Origin: JAHJDS01 sp964569795
Lineage (GTDB): Bacteria > Desulfobacterota > Desulfarculia > Desulfarculales > JAHJDS01
Assembly: GCA_964569795.1 (NCBI GenBank)
Contig: CAZMVB010000019.1
Span: 13,870 to 77,869 of the forward strand
DNA length: 64,000 bases
Direction of reading: 5' to 3'
A program made the translations under genes and the position numbers. The notes beneath the pieces were generated by a model. It was not told the origin of the DNA. It saw nothing but the letters and a program-made list of their open reading frames with translations, and did not search any database. Below, piece after piece: positions 36,710 to 45,297 of the stretch (within the stretch, counting starts at the first letter, position 1; every line of letters starts with the position of its first letter).

Positions 36710-38047
36710 TCAGACCTTCCAGCCCTTGATCCAGTCCTCGGTGGAGATGCCGGCCGGGGCGTTGACCTCCTGGGCCGAGAAGATCTCCATCCGGGCGGGA
36801 TCGAGGATGGGGAAGGGGTAACCGCTGACCTTCTTGCTGATGCCCACCAGGCAGGCCTCGCGGGCGTTGTGGTCCCGATCCATGAACAGATAGCCCGAGG
36901 GGGTCTCGATGCCCAGGCCGCTCATGGTCTTGGCCACCTCGGCCTGGGTCGGCCAGCCGCCCACCAGGGAGGCCGCCTTTTCCACGGCCGCCTTGTACAT
37001 GGCGATGGCCTGGAAGGCGTGGTAGCTGGGGTAGGTCGGGTATTTCTTGTAGCGCTTGTGGTACTCGGCCACGAACCACTTGTTCAGCGGCCACTTGTCA
37101 GGGTGGGGATAGAGGAAGTAGTGGGTCCCGGCGCAGCAGATGAACTGGCCCTCGGGGAAGCCGGGGCCGATCTCCTGGGGATAGGGCTCGCCCCGGCTCA
37201 TGGCCAGCTTGGATTTCTTGAAGAAGCCGGCGCCCATGGCCTGCTTGATGAAGGTCACCGCGTCGCCGCCCCACAGCGAGCTGTGGACGATCTCGGCCCC
37301 CGAGCCCATCAGGGCGCTGACGTGGGCCGTGAAGTCGGTGGTGAAGATCTTGGGCCATAGGACCTTGACCACCCTGGTCCGGGGCATCAGCTTCTTCATG
37401 GCCAGCTCGAAGATCTTCCACGAGTCGCGGCCCCAGGCGTAGTCCTGGTTGATCCCGGCGATCTTCTTGACGTTGGGCATGTACTTCTTGATGGCCAGGG
37501 CCAGGGAGATGTTGTCGATGCCCAGGTGGGCCGCGGTCCGGAAGCCCAGCTTGTACTTGGGATACTTGTAGGGGGAGCGCCGCTTTTCCATCAGGACGTG
37601 GGTCCCGCAGTCATAGGCCACCATCAGGCCGCGCAGTTCGTCGGACAGGGGCAGGACGGCCTTGCAGTCGCCGGACGAGATGTAGCCCAGGATGACGTCA
37701 ACCTTGTCCTCCATGATCAGCTTCCGGGCCAGCTCGACCTGCTTCTTGGCCCCGCCGGCCTCGTCCAGGGACCGCAGGGCGATCTTCCGGCCCAGGATGC
37801 CGCCCTGCTTGTTATAGACGTCGGCCATCATTTTGTAGGCGTTGTCTCCCGGGATGCCGAAGGGTCCGGCCGCCGGCCCGGTCAGGAAGCTGATGGCCGC
37901 CATCTTGATCGGGGTCTTGGGGATGGACCTCTTCTTGGCCAGGGCCGGAGCGGCCGGCACCAGGGCGGACAAGGCGCCGGCCCCCAGCCCCGCCGCGCCG
38001 GCCGTCTTCAAGAACTCCCGGCGATTGGTTTCGGTTTTCTTTGCCAT
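36710..38047 (-). CDS. Liv-type substrate-binding protein with Tat signal (operon A)
   Basis: A 445-residue periplasmic binding protein (type I fold, Peripla_BP_6-like). The N-terminus has a twin-arginine signal NRREFLKTAG followed by a hydrophobic stretch and ALAKK. The mature part begins IKMAAISFLTGPAAGPFG and has GGILGRKIALRSLDEAGGA, typical of amide/branched-chain-acid receptors. Tat export implies folding in the cytoplasm before transport, unlike the usual Sec route. It is the first gene of operon A, transcribed from a sigma-54 promoter about 200 bases upstream. Ligand unknown. Confidence 0.92.
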   Translation of the reverse strand: MAKKTETNRREFLKTAGAAGLGAGALSALVPAAPALAKKRSIPKTPIKMAAISFLTGPAAGPFGIPGDNAYKMMADVYNKQGGILGRKIALRSLDEAGGAKKQVELARKLIMEDKVDVILGYISSGDCKAVLPLSDELRGLMVAYDCGTHVLMEKRRSPYKYPKYKLGFRTAAHLGIDNISLALAIKKYMPNVKKIAGINQDYAWGRDSWKIFELAMKKLMPRTRVVKVLWPKIFTTDFTAHVSALMGSGAEIVHSSLWGGDAVTFIKQAMGAGFFKKSKLAMSRGEPYPQEIGPGFPEGQFICCAGTHYFLYPHPDKWPLNKWFVAEYHKRYKKYPTYPSYHAFQAIAMYKAAVEKAASLVGGWPTQAEVAKTMSGLGIETPSGYLFMDRDHNAREACLVGISKKVSGYPFPILDPARMEIFSAQEVNAPAGISTEDWIKGWKV

Positions 38048-38244
38048 GGTTCCCTCCTCAATCCTTGGTGGTGAGATATAACCGGCCTGTCGCCCGTGCC
38101 CCGCCCCCGGGACCCCGTTTGGGTCGCCGCGGCCTTCCCGCCCTGATCCGGGCGGCCGTCCCGGGGCTTGCGTCCGCTGATGGTGGAGTGTCTGGTTGGG
38201 CCCGACCCCTGTCCCCTGAGATCCGGCCTAATTGAATATAAAAG

Positions 38245-38260
38245 AGCAATTCCTGTGCCA
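38245..38260 (-). promoter_or_regulatory. Sigma-54 promoter for operon A
   Basis: Read on the minus strand the sequence is TGGCAC-AGGAA-TTGCT, with GG and GC exactly 10 bases apart, matching the -24/-12 consensus. It points at the Tat-type binding-protein gene. The divergently oriented sigma-54 activator is the obvious regulator. Confidence 0.88.
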
Positions 38261-38349
38261 GGGCTCGGAAATAGGGGTCGCCCAAGGTATTGGAATTTAT
38301 GGACAAAAAAACGGGCAGGTCTGATGGGCCGCCGGTCTGTATTGTAATT

Positions 38350-38380
38350 TTGCAAGAACGACTGGTTCTTTTCTTATAAC
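38350..38380 (+). promoter_or_regulatory. Predicted promoter of the PAS/sigma-54 activator with operator-like dyad
   Basis: TTGCAA is followed 18-19 bases later by TTATAAC (TATAAC matches 5 of 6 -10 bases). A perfect inverted repeat AAGAAC-GACTG-GTTCTT (38354-38370) overlaps the end of the -35 element and fills most of the spacer, the usual place for an autoregulatory operator. Confidence 0.45.
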
Positions 38381-38406
38381 CTATTGATATTCAAATGAAA
38401 GACATT

Positions 38407-38443
38407 CATTGCAATATGGCGACAGGTATGCAATACTGCAATG
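38407..38443. promoter_or_regulatory. Candidate upstream activating sequence
   Basis: CATTGCA and TGCAATG form a 7-bp inverted repeat around an inner palindrome GTAT-GCA-ATAC (38426-38436). It lies about 150-190 bases upstream of the minus-strand sigma-54 promoter, the normal range for an enhancer bound by a sigma-54 activator. Confidence 0.5.
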
Positions 38444-38477
38444 GTCGGCTGGCCCCGACCCTCACCGGAGAAGGACC

Positions 38478-40211
38478 ATGACCCCGAACACCTGGCCCCT
38501 CATCCCCGACGAACTGCGGACCGTGTTCGACGCCTCCCACAACGGCATCGTCATGATCGACGGCGACGGCCGGATCCTGGTCTATAACCAGGCCGCCACC
38601 CGCCTCCTGCAGAACGGCGGTCCCCCGCCCCTGGGCCGCACCTTTGCCGAGGTCCACCCCGAGACCTGGCCGGACATGAGACGGATCCTGGAGACCGGCC
38701 GGCCCCAGATCGGCAAGCAGATCCGACTCAACCGGGCGACGATCATCGCCAACCGCAACCCGATCCAGACCGACGGCCGGGTGGCCGGGGTGATCAGCAT
38801 CTTCCAGGACATCAGCGAGTACGAGGCCATCATCTCCGAGCTGCAGGGCTACCGCCGGCTGCACCGCCAGTTCGAGGCCATCTTCGAGTCCTCGGCCGAC
38901 GGGCTGTACGTCACCAACGGCCAGGCCAACACCGTCCGGGTCAACAGCGCCTACGAGCGGATCACCGGCCTGTCCCGGGACGAGCTGGTCGGCCGGAACA
39001 TGGCCGACCTGGTCCGGGCCGGGGTGTTCGACGTCTCGGTCACCCTCGAGGTCCTGCGCCAGGGCGGCCCGGTGACGATCATGCAGAAGGTCAAGAGCGG
39101 CAAGCAGGTCATGGTCACCGGCACCCCCATTTACGACGAGTCCGGCGAGGTGGTCCTGGTGGTGACCAGCGTCCGGGACATCACCGAGCTCAACGAGCTC
39201 AAGGCCCGCCTGGAGGAGGCCCGGCGGCTGAGTTCCCGCTACTACCAGGCCTTGCTGGAGCAGGACAGCCTGGAGCACGTCTTCAACCGGATGGTGGTCA
39301 AGAGCACGGCCATGCAGCGGGTGGTCCAGCGGGCGGTCAAGGCCGCCGGGGCCGAGACCTCGATCCTGATCTACGGCGAGTCCGGGGTGGGCAAGAGCAT
39401 GCTCGCCCGCATCATCCACCAGGTCAGCTCCCGCAAAAGCGGCCCCTTTGTCAAGATCAGTTGCGGGGCCATCCCCGAACCCCTGCTCGAGAGCGAACTG
39501 CTGGGCTACAACAAGGGGGCCTTCACCGGCGCCGCCCCGGGGGGCAAGGCCGGTCTGATCGAGACGGCCCACACCGGGACAGTGTTCCTGGACGAGGTGG
39601 CCGAACTGACCCCGGCCATGCAGGTTAAGCTGCTCCAGGTCATCGAGGACAAGACCTACACCCGGGTCGGGGCCACCCGGCCGACCTCGGTGGACGTCCG
39701 GATCATCGCCGCCACCAACCGGGACCTCAAGGAACTGATGGGCCGGGGGGCCTTCCGCCAGGACCTGTATTACCGGCTGGGCGTGGTCCCCATGGCCATC
39801 CCGCCCCTCAGGGAGCGCCGGGAGGACATCCCGGCCCTGATCCTGAGCGTCCTGGACAAGCACCGGCGGGCCACCGGCCAGGTCAAGCGCCTCGAGCCCG
39901 AGGTCGTGGACCGGCTGATGGGCTACGATTATCCGGGCAACGTCCGGGAGCTGATCAACATCGTCGAGGTGATGGCCATCATGAGCGAGGGGCCGTCCAT
40001 CGGCCTGGCCGACGCCCCGGGCGAGATCCGGCAGTCCCTGTCCGGGGCCGGGGACCAGGTCCCGGCCGGCCTGACCCTCAAGGCGGCGGTCCAGGCCTTC
40101 GAGGTCCGTCTGGTCAGGCAGGCCCTGACCCGCCACGGCACGGTCCAGCGGGCCGCCGAGGCCCTGGGGGTCCACCCGACCACCCTCTGGCGCAAGCTGG
40201 CGAGGCGCTGA
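38478..40211 (+). CDS. PAS-domain sigma-54-dependent transcriptional activator
   Basis: A 577-residue activator. Two N-terminal PAS domains (VFDASHNGIVMIDGDGRILV and AIFESSADGLYVTNGQ) precede an AAA+ core with Walker A GESGVGKSMLAR (about 303), the sigma-54 contact motif GAFTGA (about 346), and a Walker B TVFLDEVAEL. The C-terminus is a Fis-type helix-turn-helix (RAAEALGVHPTTLWRKL). There is no receiver domain, so a small-molecule or redox signal at the PAS domains probably controls it. GGAGAAGG precedes the chosen ATG; an earlier in-frame ATG lacks a site. It is divergent from the sigma-54-promoted operon A. Confidence 0.93.
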   Translation: MTPNTWPLIPDELRTVFDASHNGIVMIDGDGRILVYNQAATRLLQNGGPPPLGRTFAEVHPETWPDMRRILETGRPQIGKQIRLNRATIIANRNPIQTDGRVAGVISIFQDISEYEAIISELQGYRRLHRQFEAIFESSADGLYVTNGQANTVRVNSAYERITGLSRDELVGRNMADLVRAGVFDVSVTLEVLRQGGPVTIMQKVKSGKQVMVTGTPIYDESGEVVLVVTSVRDITELNELKARLEEARRLSSRYYQALLEQDSLEHVFNRMVVKSTAMQRVVQRAVKAAGAETSILIYGESGVGKSMLARIIHQVSSRKSGPFVKISCGAIPEPLLESELLGYNKGAFTGAAPGGKAGLIETAHTGTVFLDEVAELTPAMQVKLLQVIEDKTYTRVGATRPTSVDVRIIAATNRDLKELMGRGAFRQDLYYRLGVVPMAIPPLRERREDIPALILSVLDKHRRATGQVKRLEPEVVDRLMGYDYPGNVRELINIVEVMAIMSEGPSIGLADAPGEIRQSLSGAGDQVPAGLTLKAAVQAFEVRLVRQALTRHGTVQRAAEALGVHPTTLWRKLARR

Positions 40212-40219
40212 CCGCGGCC

Positions 40220-40239
40220 GCCCGGGGCTCGCCCCGGGC
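40220..40239. terminator. Hairpin between convergent activator and dehydratase genes
   Basis: GCCCGGGG-CTCG-CCCCGGGC is a perfect 8-bp stem with a 4-base loop just after the activator stop and before the 4-hydroxybutyryl-CoA dehydratase stop. No T-tract. Confidence 0.4.
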
Positions 40240-40264
40240 TCTCGAAGACCCGGCCGTCAGCGGG

Positions 40265-41862
40265 TCAGTCGGCCACCCCGGCCAGCTTCTTGGCCATCTT
40301 CTTTTTCATGTCCAGCTTGCCCAGCCGGCCGTACATCACCTTCTNNNNNNNNNNNNNNNNNNNNNNNNNNNNNNNNNNNNNNNNNNNNNNNNNNNNNNNN
40401 NNNNNNNNNNNNNNNNNNNNNNNNNNNNNNNNNNNNNNNNNNNNTTGGCCATCTTCTTTTTCATGTCCAGCTTGCCCAGCCGGCCGTACATCACCTTCTG
40501 GGTCTGGGGCGAGCCGGCCCCGTGCATGGACTCGACCAGGGCCGTGCCGCCGGTCATGTTCTCGATCAGCCGCAGGATCCGGATCCGGTTCTCGGTGGAC
40601 ACCCCCTCCACGCCGGCCATGTACTTCTCGACGTACTTGCCGATCTCGGCGCTCCTGAGGTCGCCCTCGAAGGGCATCGTCGCCAGGATGCCGCCGCAGA
40701 CGTCGTGGGCCAGCCGGGCGATCTCGTAGATGTGGCGGGTGACGTTCTGCTTGGTGCAGTTGGCCAGCAGGGGATCGGGGTAGAAGGCCCCGCTGGGCGT
40801 GGCAAAGCCCATGGCCGAGCAGGACACCGAGCCGGCGTAGACCGTTTCGGTCAGGTGCATCATCTCGGCCAGCTTGTCCTTGATGTGGGAGGCCTTGGCC
40901 GTGCCCTGCATGTCGCAGGCCACGGCGCAGGCCCCGACGATGACGTCACTGACCCCGCCCTTGCAGCCGCCGTAGTTCTGCCGGTGCAGGGTGGCGAACC
41001 GCTCGACCAGCGAACCGCTGAACTCGGTCTCGCCGCACATGAACACCCGATCCATGGGCACGAACACGTCCTCGAACACGAGCAGGGTCTCGCCGCCCAC
41101 CAGGCCGTAGTCCGGCTTGCCCACGTCGATCCGGCCCTGGAACTTGCGGTCGTCGTTGGTCTGGCGGCCGAAGATCTGGATGACCCCCGGCGAGTTCAGG
41201 GGCACGGCGCAGACCAGGGCGTAGTCGGCGTCCTCGGGCCGCATGAACTGGGTGGGCATGACCAGGACCTCGTGGCTGTTGGCCGCCCCGGTCTGATGGG
41301 CCTTGGCCCCCCGGATGACGATCCCGTCGCTTTGACGTTCGACCACGCGGGTGAACAGGTCCGGGTCGGCCTGCTGGTGCGGGGCCCGGGACCGGTCGCC
41401 CTTGACGTCGGTCATCCCGCCGACGATCATCTTGTTGGTCTGCTGGACGTATTTCAGGTATTCCAGGAACCGCTGGTGATAGTCGGTCCCCATCTTCTGG
41501 TCGATGTCATAGGTGGTCATGTAGGTCGCGTTCAGGGCGTCCCAGCCCACGCAGCGCTGAAAGCAGGAGCCCGTCTCGTGGGCGATGGCCCGGAGCAGCT
41601 GGACTTTCTTGATCAGGTCCTCGACCGACTGGTGGATGTGGGTGAACCGGGAGATCTTCTGCCCGGTCAGGTGGCTTACGGCCGTGGCCAGGTCCTCGTA
41701 CTCGGGCATGAGGGCCATCTCATAGGTCTTGGCCGCGGCGTTGATGTGGGGGATGAAGGCCGGATGTTCGGTCACGTCCTCGACCCGCTGGCCGTCGTAA
41801 TAGACCACGTGGCCCTGCTTTTGGAGGCTCTGGATGTAGTCTTGTTTGGTTTGGATGTCCAT
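40265..41862 (-). CDS. abfD: 4-hydroxybutyryl-CoA dehydratase / vinylacetyl-CoA delta-isomerase (spans assembly gap)
   Basis: The enzyme dehydrates 4-hydroxybutyryl-CoA to crotonyl-CoA by a ketyl-radical route using FAD and a [4Fe-4S] cluster. With the gap collapsed it is about 480 residues, normal for the family, ending KKLAGVAD. All key residues of the Clostridium aminobutyricum enzyme align with a one-residue offset: Cys100 and Cys104 (CFQRC), Glu258, His293, Tyr297, Cys300 and Lys301 (HRQNYGGCK). This separates it from the related flavin 4-hydroxyphenylacetate hydroxylases. The ATG overlaps the preceding stop (TGATG). A GTG three bases earlier is also in frame. It is the last gene of operon B. 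Confidence 0.93.
40345..40444. other. Assembly gap (100 N) flanked by exact 55-bp overlap
   Basis: Bases 40290-40344 are identical to 40445-40499. As at the first gap, this is a contig-end overlap joined with a default spacer. Removing 155 bases restores the end of the dehydratase frame, including its stop. Confidence 0.95.
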
Positions 41863-42131
41863 CACGTCTTTCCCCTGTCAATGAGGAGGCCGACCACCTC
41901 GGAGGGTGGAGTTCGTTCTTCTTTCAAGCATATCAGCGGCCGGTCCGATGATAACTCCCCGGTGGGACAGGCCCGCTGGCAGCCGCAGATCAGCAGGACC
42001 GCCCGGTGCCCGGGGTCGTCCAGGCCGACCCACTGGATCGAGTCCCCGGCGGCCGCCGCTATTTTCCCGAAATATTCCGCCCGGTCATAGGCCGGGTCGC
42101 ATCCGCCGCAGAATTTGAGGGCGACCTTCAA
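41862..42131 (-). CDS. Small six-cysteine protein encoded between CoA ligase and 4-hydroxybutyryl-CoA dehydratase
   Basis: An 89-residue cytoplasmic protein with Cys8 and Cys11 in KFCGGCDPAYDR, Cys49, Cys51 and Cys55 in LICGCQRACP, and Cys68 in PLICLKE. No family can be assigned with confidence. The cysteine spacing suits an Fe-S or metal site and could serve electron transfer or cluster delivery to the dehydratase. It begins 3 bases after the CoA ligase stop, and its own stop overlaps the dehydratase start by one base (TGATG), so all three are coupled in translation. Confidence 0.75.
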   Translation of the reverse strand: MKVALKFCGGCDPAYDRAEYFGKIAAAAGDSIQWVGLDDPGHRAVLLICGCQRACPTGELSSDRPLICLKEERTPPSEVVGLLIDRGKT

Positions 42132-42134
42132 ACC

Positions 42135-43670
42135 TCAGCGCCGGGGCGCGTCGCCCGGCGGCACCTGGTCCCGGAGGGCCTTCTTGAGGACCTTGCCGCC
42201 CGGGTTGCGGGGCAGTTCGGTCACGAAGCTGACCGAGGCCGGGACCTTGTAGTCGGCGATCAGGCCCCGGCAGTGGGCGATGACCTCGTCCTCGCCGGCC
42301 GTTTTGCCCGGGGCCAGGACCACGAAGGCGTGGACCGATTCGCCGAAGATGCTGTGGGCCCGGGGGACCACCGCCGCCTCGAGGACCGCCGGGTGGGCCA
42401 CCAGGGCGCTCTCGACCTCGATGGAATAGATGTTCTCGCCGCCCCGGACGATCATGTCCTTCTTGCGGTCGGCGATATAGACGAAACCCTCGGGGTCGAT
42501 CCGGGCCACGTCGCCGGTGGACAGCCACCCGTCCCGGATGTTCTGGGCCGTGGCCTCGGGCTTGTTCCAGTAGCTGGCGACCACGTTGGGCCCCTTGATC
42601 AGCAGCTCGCCGGGCGTGTCCGGCGGCAGGTCCCGGCCGGCGTCGTCCACCACCCGCAGGCCGACGCCGCTGACCGGCAGGCCGACGCTGCCGGCCTTGC
42701 GGACCGCGTCGCAGGCCGGCAGGACCGTGGTCAGGGAGCTGGTCTCGGTCAGGCCGTAGGCGTTGTACAGGTCCACGCCCAGCCGCCGCTGCAGGGCGAC
42801 GATGGTCTCCGAGTCCATGGGCGCCCCGCCGTAGGCGCACAGCCGGAGAGACGACAGGTCGGTCCCCTCCAGGGCCTCGTTGACCAGCATCAGGACGTAC
42901 ATGGTCGGCACGTTGAACATGATTGACACCCGGTGCTGGGCCACCAGCCGGATCATCTCGGCGGTGTTGTAGGCCCGCATGATGGCGCAGGTCCCGCCCA
43001 CGTAGAACATGGCCAACAGCTGGGAGTTGAGCCCGGTGACGTGGAACAGGGGCACCACGATCAGGGTGGTGTCGCTCTCCTTGTAGTTGAGGTGGGCCCC
43101 GCAGTTGCGGGCGTTGTAGAAGAAATTGCCGTGGCTCATGACCGCGCCCTTGGGCAGGCCGGTGGTGCCCGAGGTGTACATCACGCAGGCCGGCGAATCC
43201 AGCTCCAGGTCGGGTTTTCCGCTCGGTTCGGGCCCCGGACTAATTAAATCGGAAAAATCTTCAGCGCCCGGCTTGGGCTCCTCACCGGCGTAGATCAGGC
43301 GCGGCTGGCGGTCCAGGCTGTCCTTGAAGGCCAGCCAGGTCTCCCAGAACTGGTAGCCCAGCAGGAGCGTCTCGGCCCCCGAGTCGTTGACGATGTAGGT
43401 GAATTCCTTGGGGGCCAGGCGGTTGTTCAGGGGGACGACCACGGCCCCCAGGTAGAGGGCGGCGAAGTAGCTCAGGCAGAACTCGACGCAGTTGGGGAAG
43501 AGCAGGGCCACCCGGTCCCCCGGTCCGACCCCCAACTCCTGGAGGCGGGCGGCCAGGGCCAGGGCCCGGGCCCGGGTCTCAGCAAAGGTCAGCGTCAGGT
43601 CGCCCTCGACGAGGGCGACCTTGTCCGGCAGCCGGGCCGCGGCATTTTCCAATATGTCAGGGACTAACAT
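42135..43670 (-). CDS. AMP-forming acyl-CoA synthetase (acid:CoA ligase)
   Basis: A 511-residue ANL-superfamily ligase that activates a carboxylic acid with ATP and CoA. Motifs in order are YTSGTTGLPKGAVMSHGN (A3), YNAYGLTETSS (A5), STGDVARIDPEGFVYIADRKKD (A7-A8 hinge) and the C-terminal catalytic Lys in GGKVLKKAL (about 498-501). It most resembles medium-chain or aromatic acid ligases. Its place beside the dehydratase suggests it makes 4-hydroxybutyryl-CoA or a near relative; this is inferred. Confidence 0.9.
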   Translation of the reverse strand: MLVPDILENAAARLPDKVALVEGDLTLTFAETRARALALAARLQELGVGPGDRVALLFPNCVEFCLSYFAALYLGAVVVPLNNRLAPKEFTYIVNDSGAETLLLGYQFWETWLAFKDSLDRQPRLIYAGEEPKPGAEDFSDLISPGPEPSGKPDLELDSPACVMYTSGTTGLPKGAVMSHGNFFYNARNCGAHLNYKESDTTLIVVPLFHVTGLNSQLLAMFYVGGTCAIMRAYNTAEMIRLVAQHRVSIMFNVPTMYVLMLVNEALEGTDLSSLRLCAYGGAPMDSETIVALQRRLGVDLYNAYGLTETSSLTTVLPACDAVRKAGSVGLPVSGVGLRVVDDAGRDLPPDTPGELLIKGPNVVASYWNKPEATAQNIRDGWLSTGDVARIDPEGFVYIADRKKDMIVRGGENIYSIEVESALVAHPAVLEAAVVPRAHSIFGESVHAFVVLAPGKTAGEDEVIAHCRGLIADYKVPASVSFVTELPRNPGGKVLKKALRDQVPPGDAPRR

Positions 43671-43728
43671 ATATGGCTCCCATCCGATTCATATTTACCT
43701 GATAAGCTTCGGCTCGCTCCGCTACCGC

Positions 43729-44493
43729 CTACCAGACGGTCCAGCCTCCGTCGATGTAGATGACCTGGCCGGTGATGAAGTCCGAGGCCGGCGCGGCCAA
43801 AAAGATGATGATGCCCTTGATCTCCTCGGGCTGTCCCCAGCGGCCCATGGGGGTCCGCTCGTTGATGAAGTTGAACCGCTCCGGGTCGTTCCGCAACTGG
43901 GCCACCAGCTCGGTCTCGAAGTAGGTCGGGGCCACGGCGTTGACCCGGACGCCCAGCTTGGCCCACTCCAGGGCCATGACCCGGGTCATCTGGTTGACGC
44001 CGCCCTTGGCGCTGGCGTAGGCCAGCATGTTGGGCAGGCCCACTCCGCCCAGGATCGAGCTGATGTTGATCACCTTGCCGTAGCCCCGGTCGATCATCTG
44101 GGGCACGACGGCCTGGGCGACCAGGTAGTAGCCCTTGAGGTTGGTGTCGATCACCCAGTCCCACTTGTCCTCCTCGTACTCGAGGACCGGGACCCGGTGG
44201 TTGACCCCGGCGTTGTTGAGCAGGATGTCGATTCGCCCGAAATGGTCCAGGATGTCCTGGACGCCGGCCCTGACCTTGTCCCTGGACAGGACGTCAAGTA
44301 CAAAACCCTCGGACCGGCGGCCCAGGGCCCGGATGTCGGCCGAGACCCGTTTCAGGTCATCGGGATTTCGGCCGCAGACGGCCACGTCGGCCCCGGCCTC
44401 GGCCAGGGCGTGGGCCGCCACCTCGCCCAGCCCCCGGGTCGAGCCGGTGACCAGGGCGACCTTGCCCGACAGATCGAAAAGTTGGTGGTCCAT
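43729..44493 (-). CDS. Short-chain dehydrogenase/reductase (SDR)
   Basis: A 254-residue classical SDR. Cofactor motif TGSTRGLG (about 17-24), NNAGVNH, catalytic Ser in ISSILG and YASAK (Tyr-x3-Lys). The C-terminus FITGQVIYIDGGWTVW is typical. It oxidises or reduces a hydroxy or keto group with NAD(P). The MDHQLFDLSGKVALVTG start was chosen; the longer frame has no ribosome site. Within operon B it follows livF and precedes the CoA ligase. Substrate is unknown; a 3-hydroxyacyl or 4-hydroxy acid is possible. Confidence 0.87.
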   Translation of the reverse strand: MDHQLFDLSGKVALVTGSTRGLGEVAAHALAEAGADVAVCGRNPDDLKRVSADIRALGRRSEGFVLDVLSRDKVRAGVQDILDHFGRIDILLNNAGVNHRVPVLEYEEDKWDWVIDTNLKGYYLVAQAVVPQMIDRGYGKVINISSILGGVGLPNMLAYASAKGGVNQMTRVMALEWAKLGVRVNAVAPTYFETELVAQLRNDPERFNFINERTPMGRWGQPEEIKGIIIFLAAPASDFITGQVIYIDGGWTVW

Positions 44494-44524
44494 TGTCAAC
44501 CCTGTTGTTTTTTTGAGCGGTGAG

Positions 44525-44551
44525 GCCGCCGGTTTCGCCAACCAAGGCGGC
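44525..44551. other. Intercistronic hairpin (livF / SDR)
   Basis: GCCGCC pairs with GGCGGC, with an inner GGTT/AACC stem, in the 75-base spacer between livF and the SDR gene. In the transcribed direction no T-tract follows, so it may temper rather than stop transcription. Confidence 0.35.
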
Positions 44552-44568
44552 TGTTTTTGGTCCGCGGT

Positions 44569-45297
44569 TCAAACGGCCAGGTACTTCTTGACGATCTCCT
44601 CGTTGTTCCAGATGGCCTCCATGGCGTCGCCGAACACGACCCGGCCCTTTTCCATGATGTATCCCCGGCCGCAGACCCCCCGGCAGAACTTGAGGTTCTG
44701 GTCGGCCAACAGGATGGTGATGCCCCGGTCCCGGATGGCCTCGATGGCCTCGGCCAGGGCCCGGACGATCAGCGGGGCCAGGCCCTCGGAGGGCTCGTCC
44801 AGGAGGATCATCGTCGGGTTGGCCATCAGGGCCCGCCCCAGGCTGAGCATCTTCTTCTCGCCGCCGGACATGTTGAGGCCCTTCTGGCGGCGACGCTCGT
44901 GGAGCACGGGAAAGAGTTCCTCGACCCGGTCCAGGGTCCAGTAGCCGGTCCGCCTGGACAGGCGGCGGGCGATCTCCAGGTTCTCGCGGCAGGTCAGGTC
45001 CGGAAAGATGCGCAGGTCGTCTGGCATGTAGGCCAGGCCCAGGCGGGACAGTTTGAAGGCCTTGAGCCTCTGGGTCGGCCGGCCGTCGAAGTCGATGGTC
45101 CCCGAGGCCGGCGGGGTGAGGCCCATGATCGACCTCAGGGTCGTGGTCTTGCCCACCCCGTTGCGGCCCAGGAGGGCCACCACCTCGCCCCGGTCCACGG
45201 CCAAGGACACGTCCTGGAGGACGTGGGAGGTGCCGTAATAGGTGTTGACGCCGTTGAGCTCGAGCAGCATCAGGCCACCTCCTCGCCCAGGTAGCAC
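44569..45297 (-). CDS. livF: Branched-chain amino acid-type ABC transporter ATPase (LivF)
   Basis: A 242-residue LivF-type ATPase with a normal Walker A (GRNGVGKTTTLRS), signature MSGGEKKMLSLGRAL and Walker B MILLDEPSEGLAP. It starts inside the livG reading frame (28-base overlap), which implies tight coupling. Operon B, with LivGHM and a Tat-exported binding protein. Confidence 0.93.
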   Translation of the reverse strand: MLPGRGGGLMLLELNGVNTYYGTSHVLQDVSLAVDRGEVVALLGRNGVGKTTTLRSIMGLTPPASGTIDFDGRPTQRLKAFKLSRLGLAYMPDDLRIFPDLTCRENLEIARRLSRRTGYWTLDRVEELFPVLHERRRQKGLNMSGGEKKMLSLGRALMANPTMILLDEPSEGLAPLIVRALAEAIEAIRDRGITILLADQNLKFCRGVCGRGYIMEKGRVVFGDAMEAIWNNEEIVKKYLAV

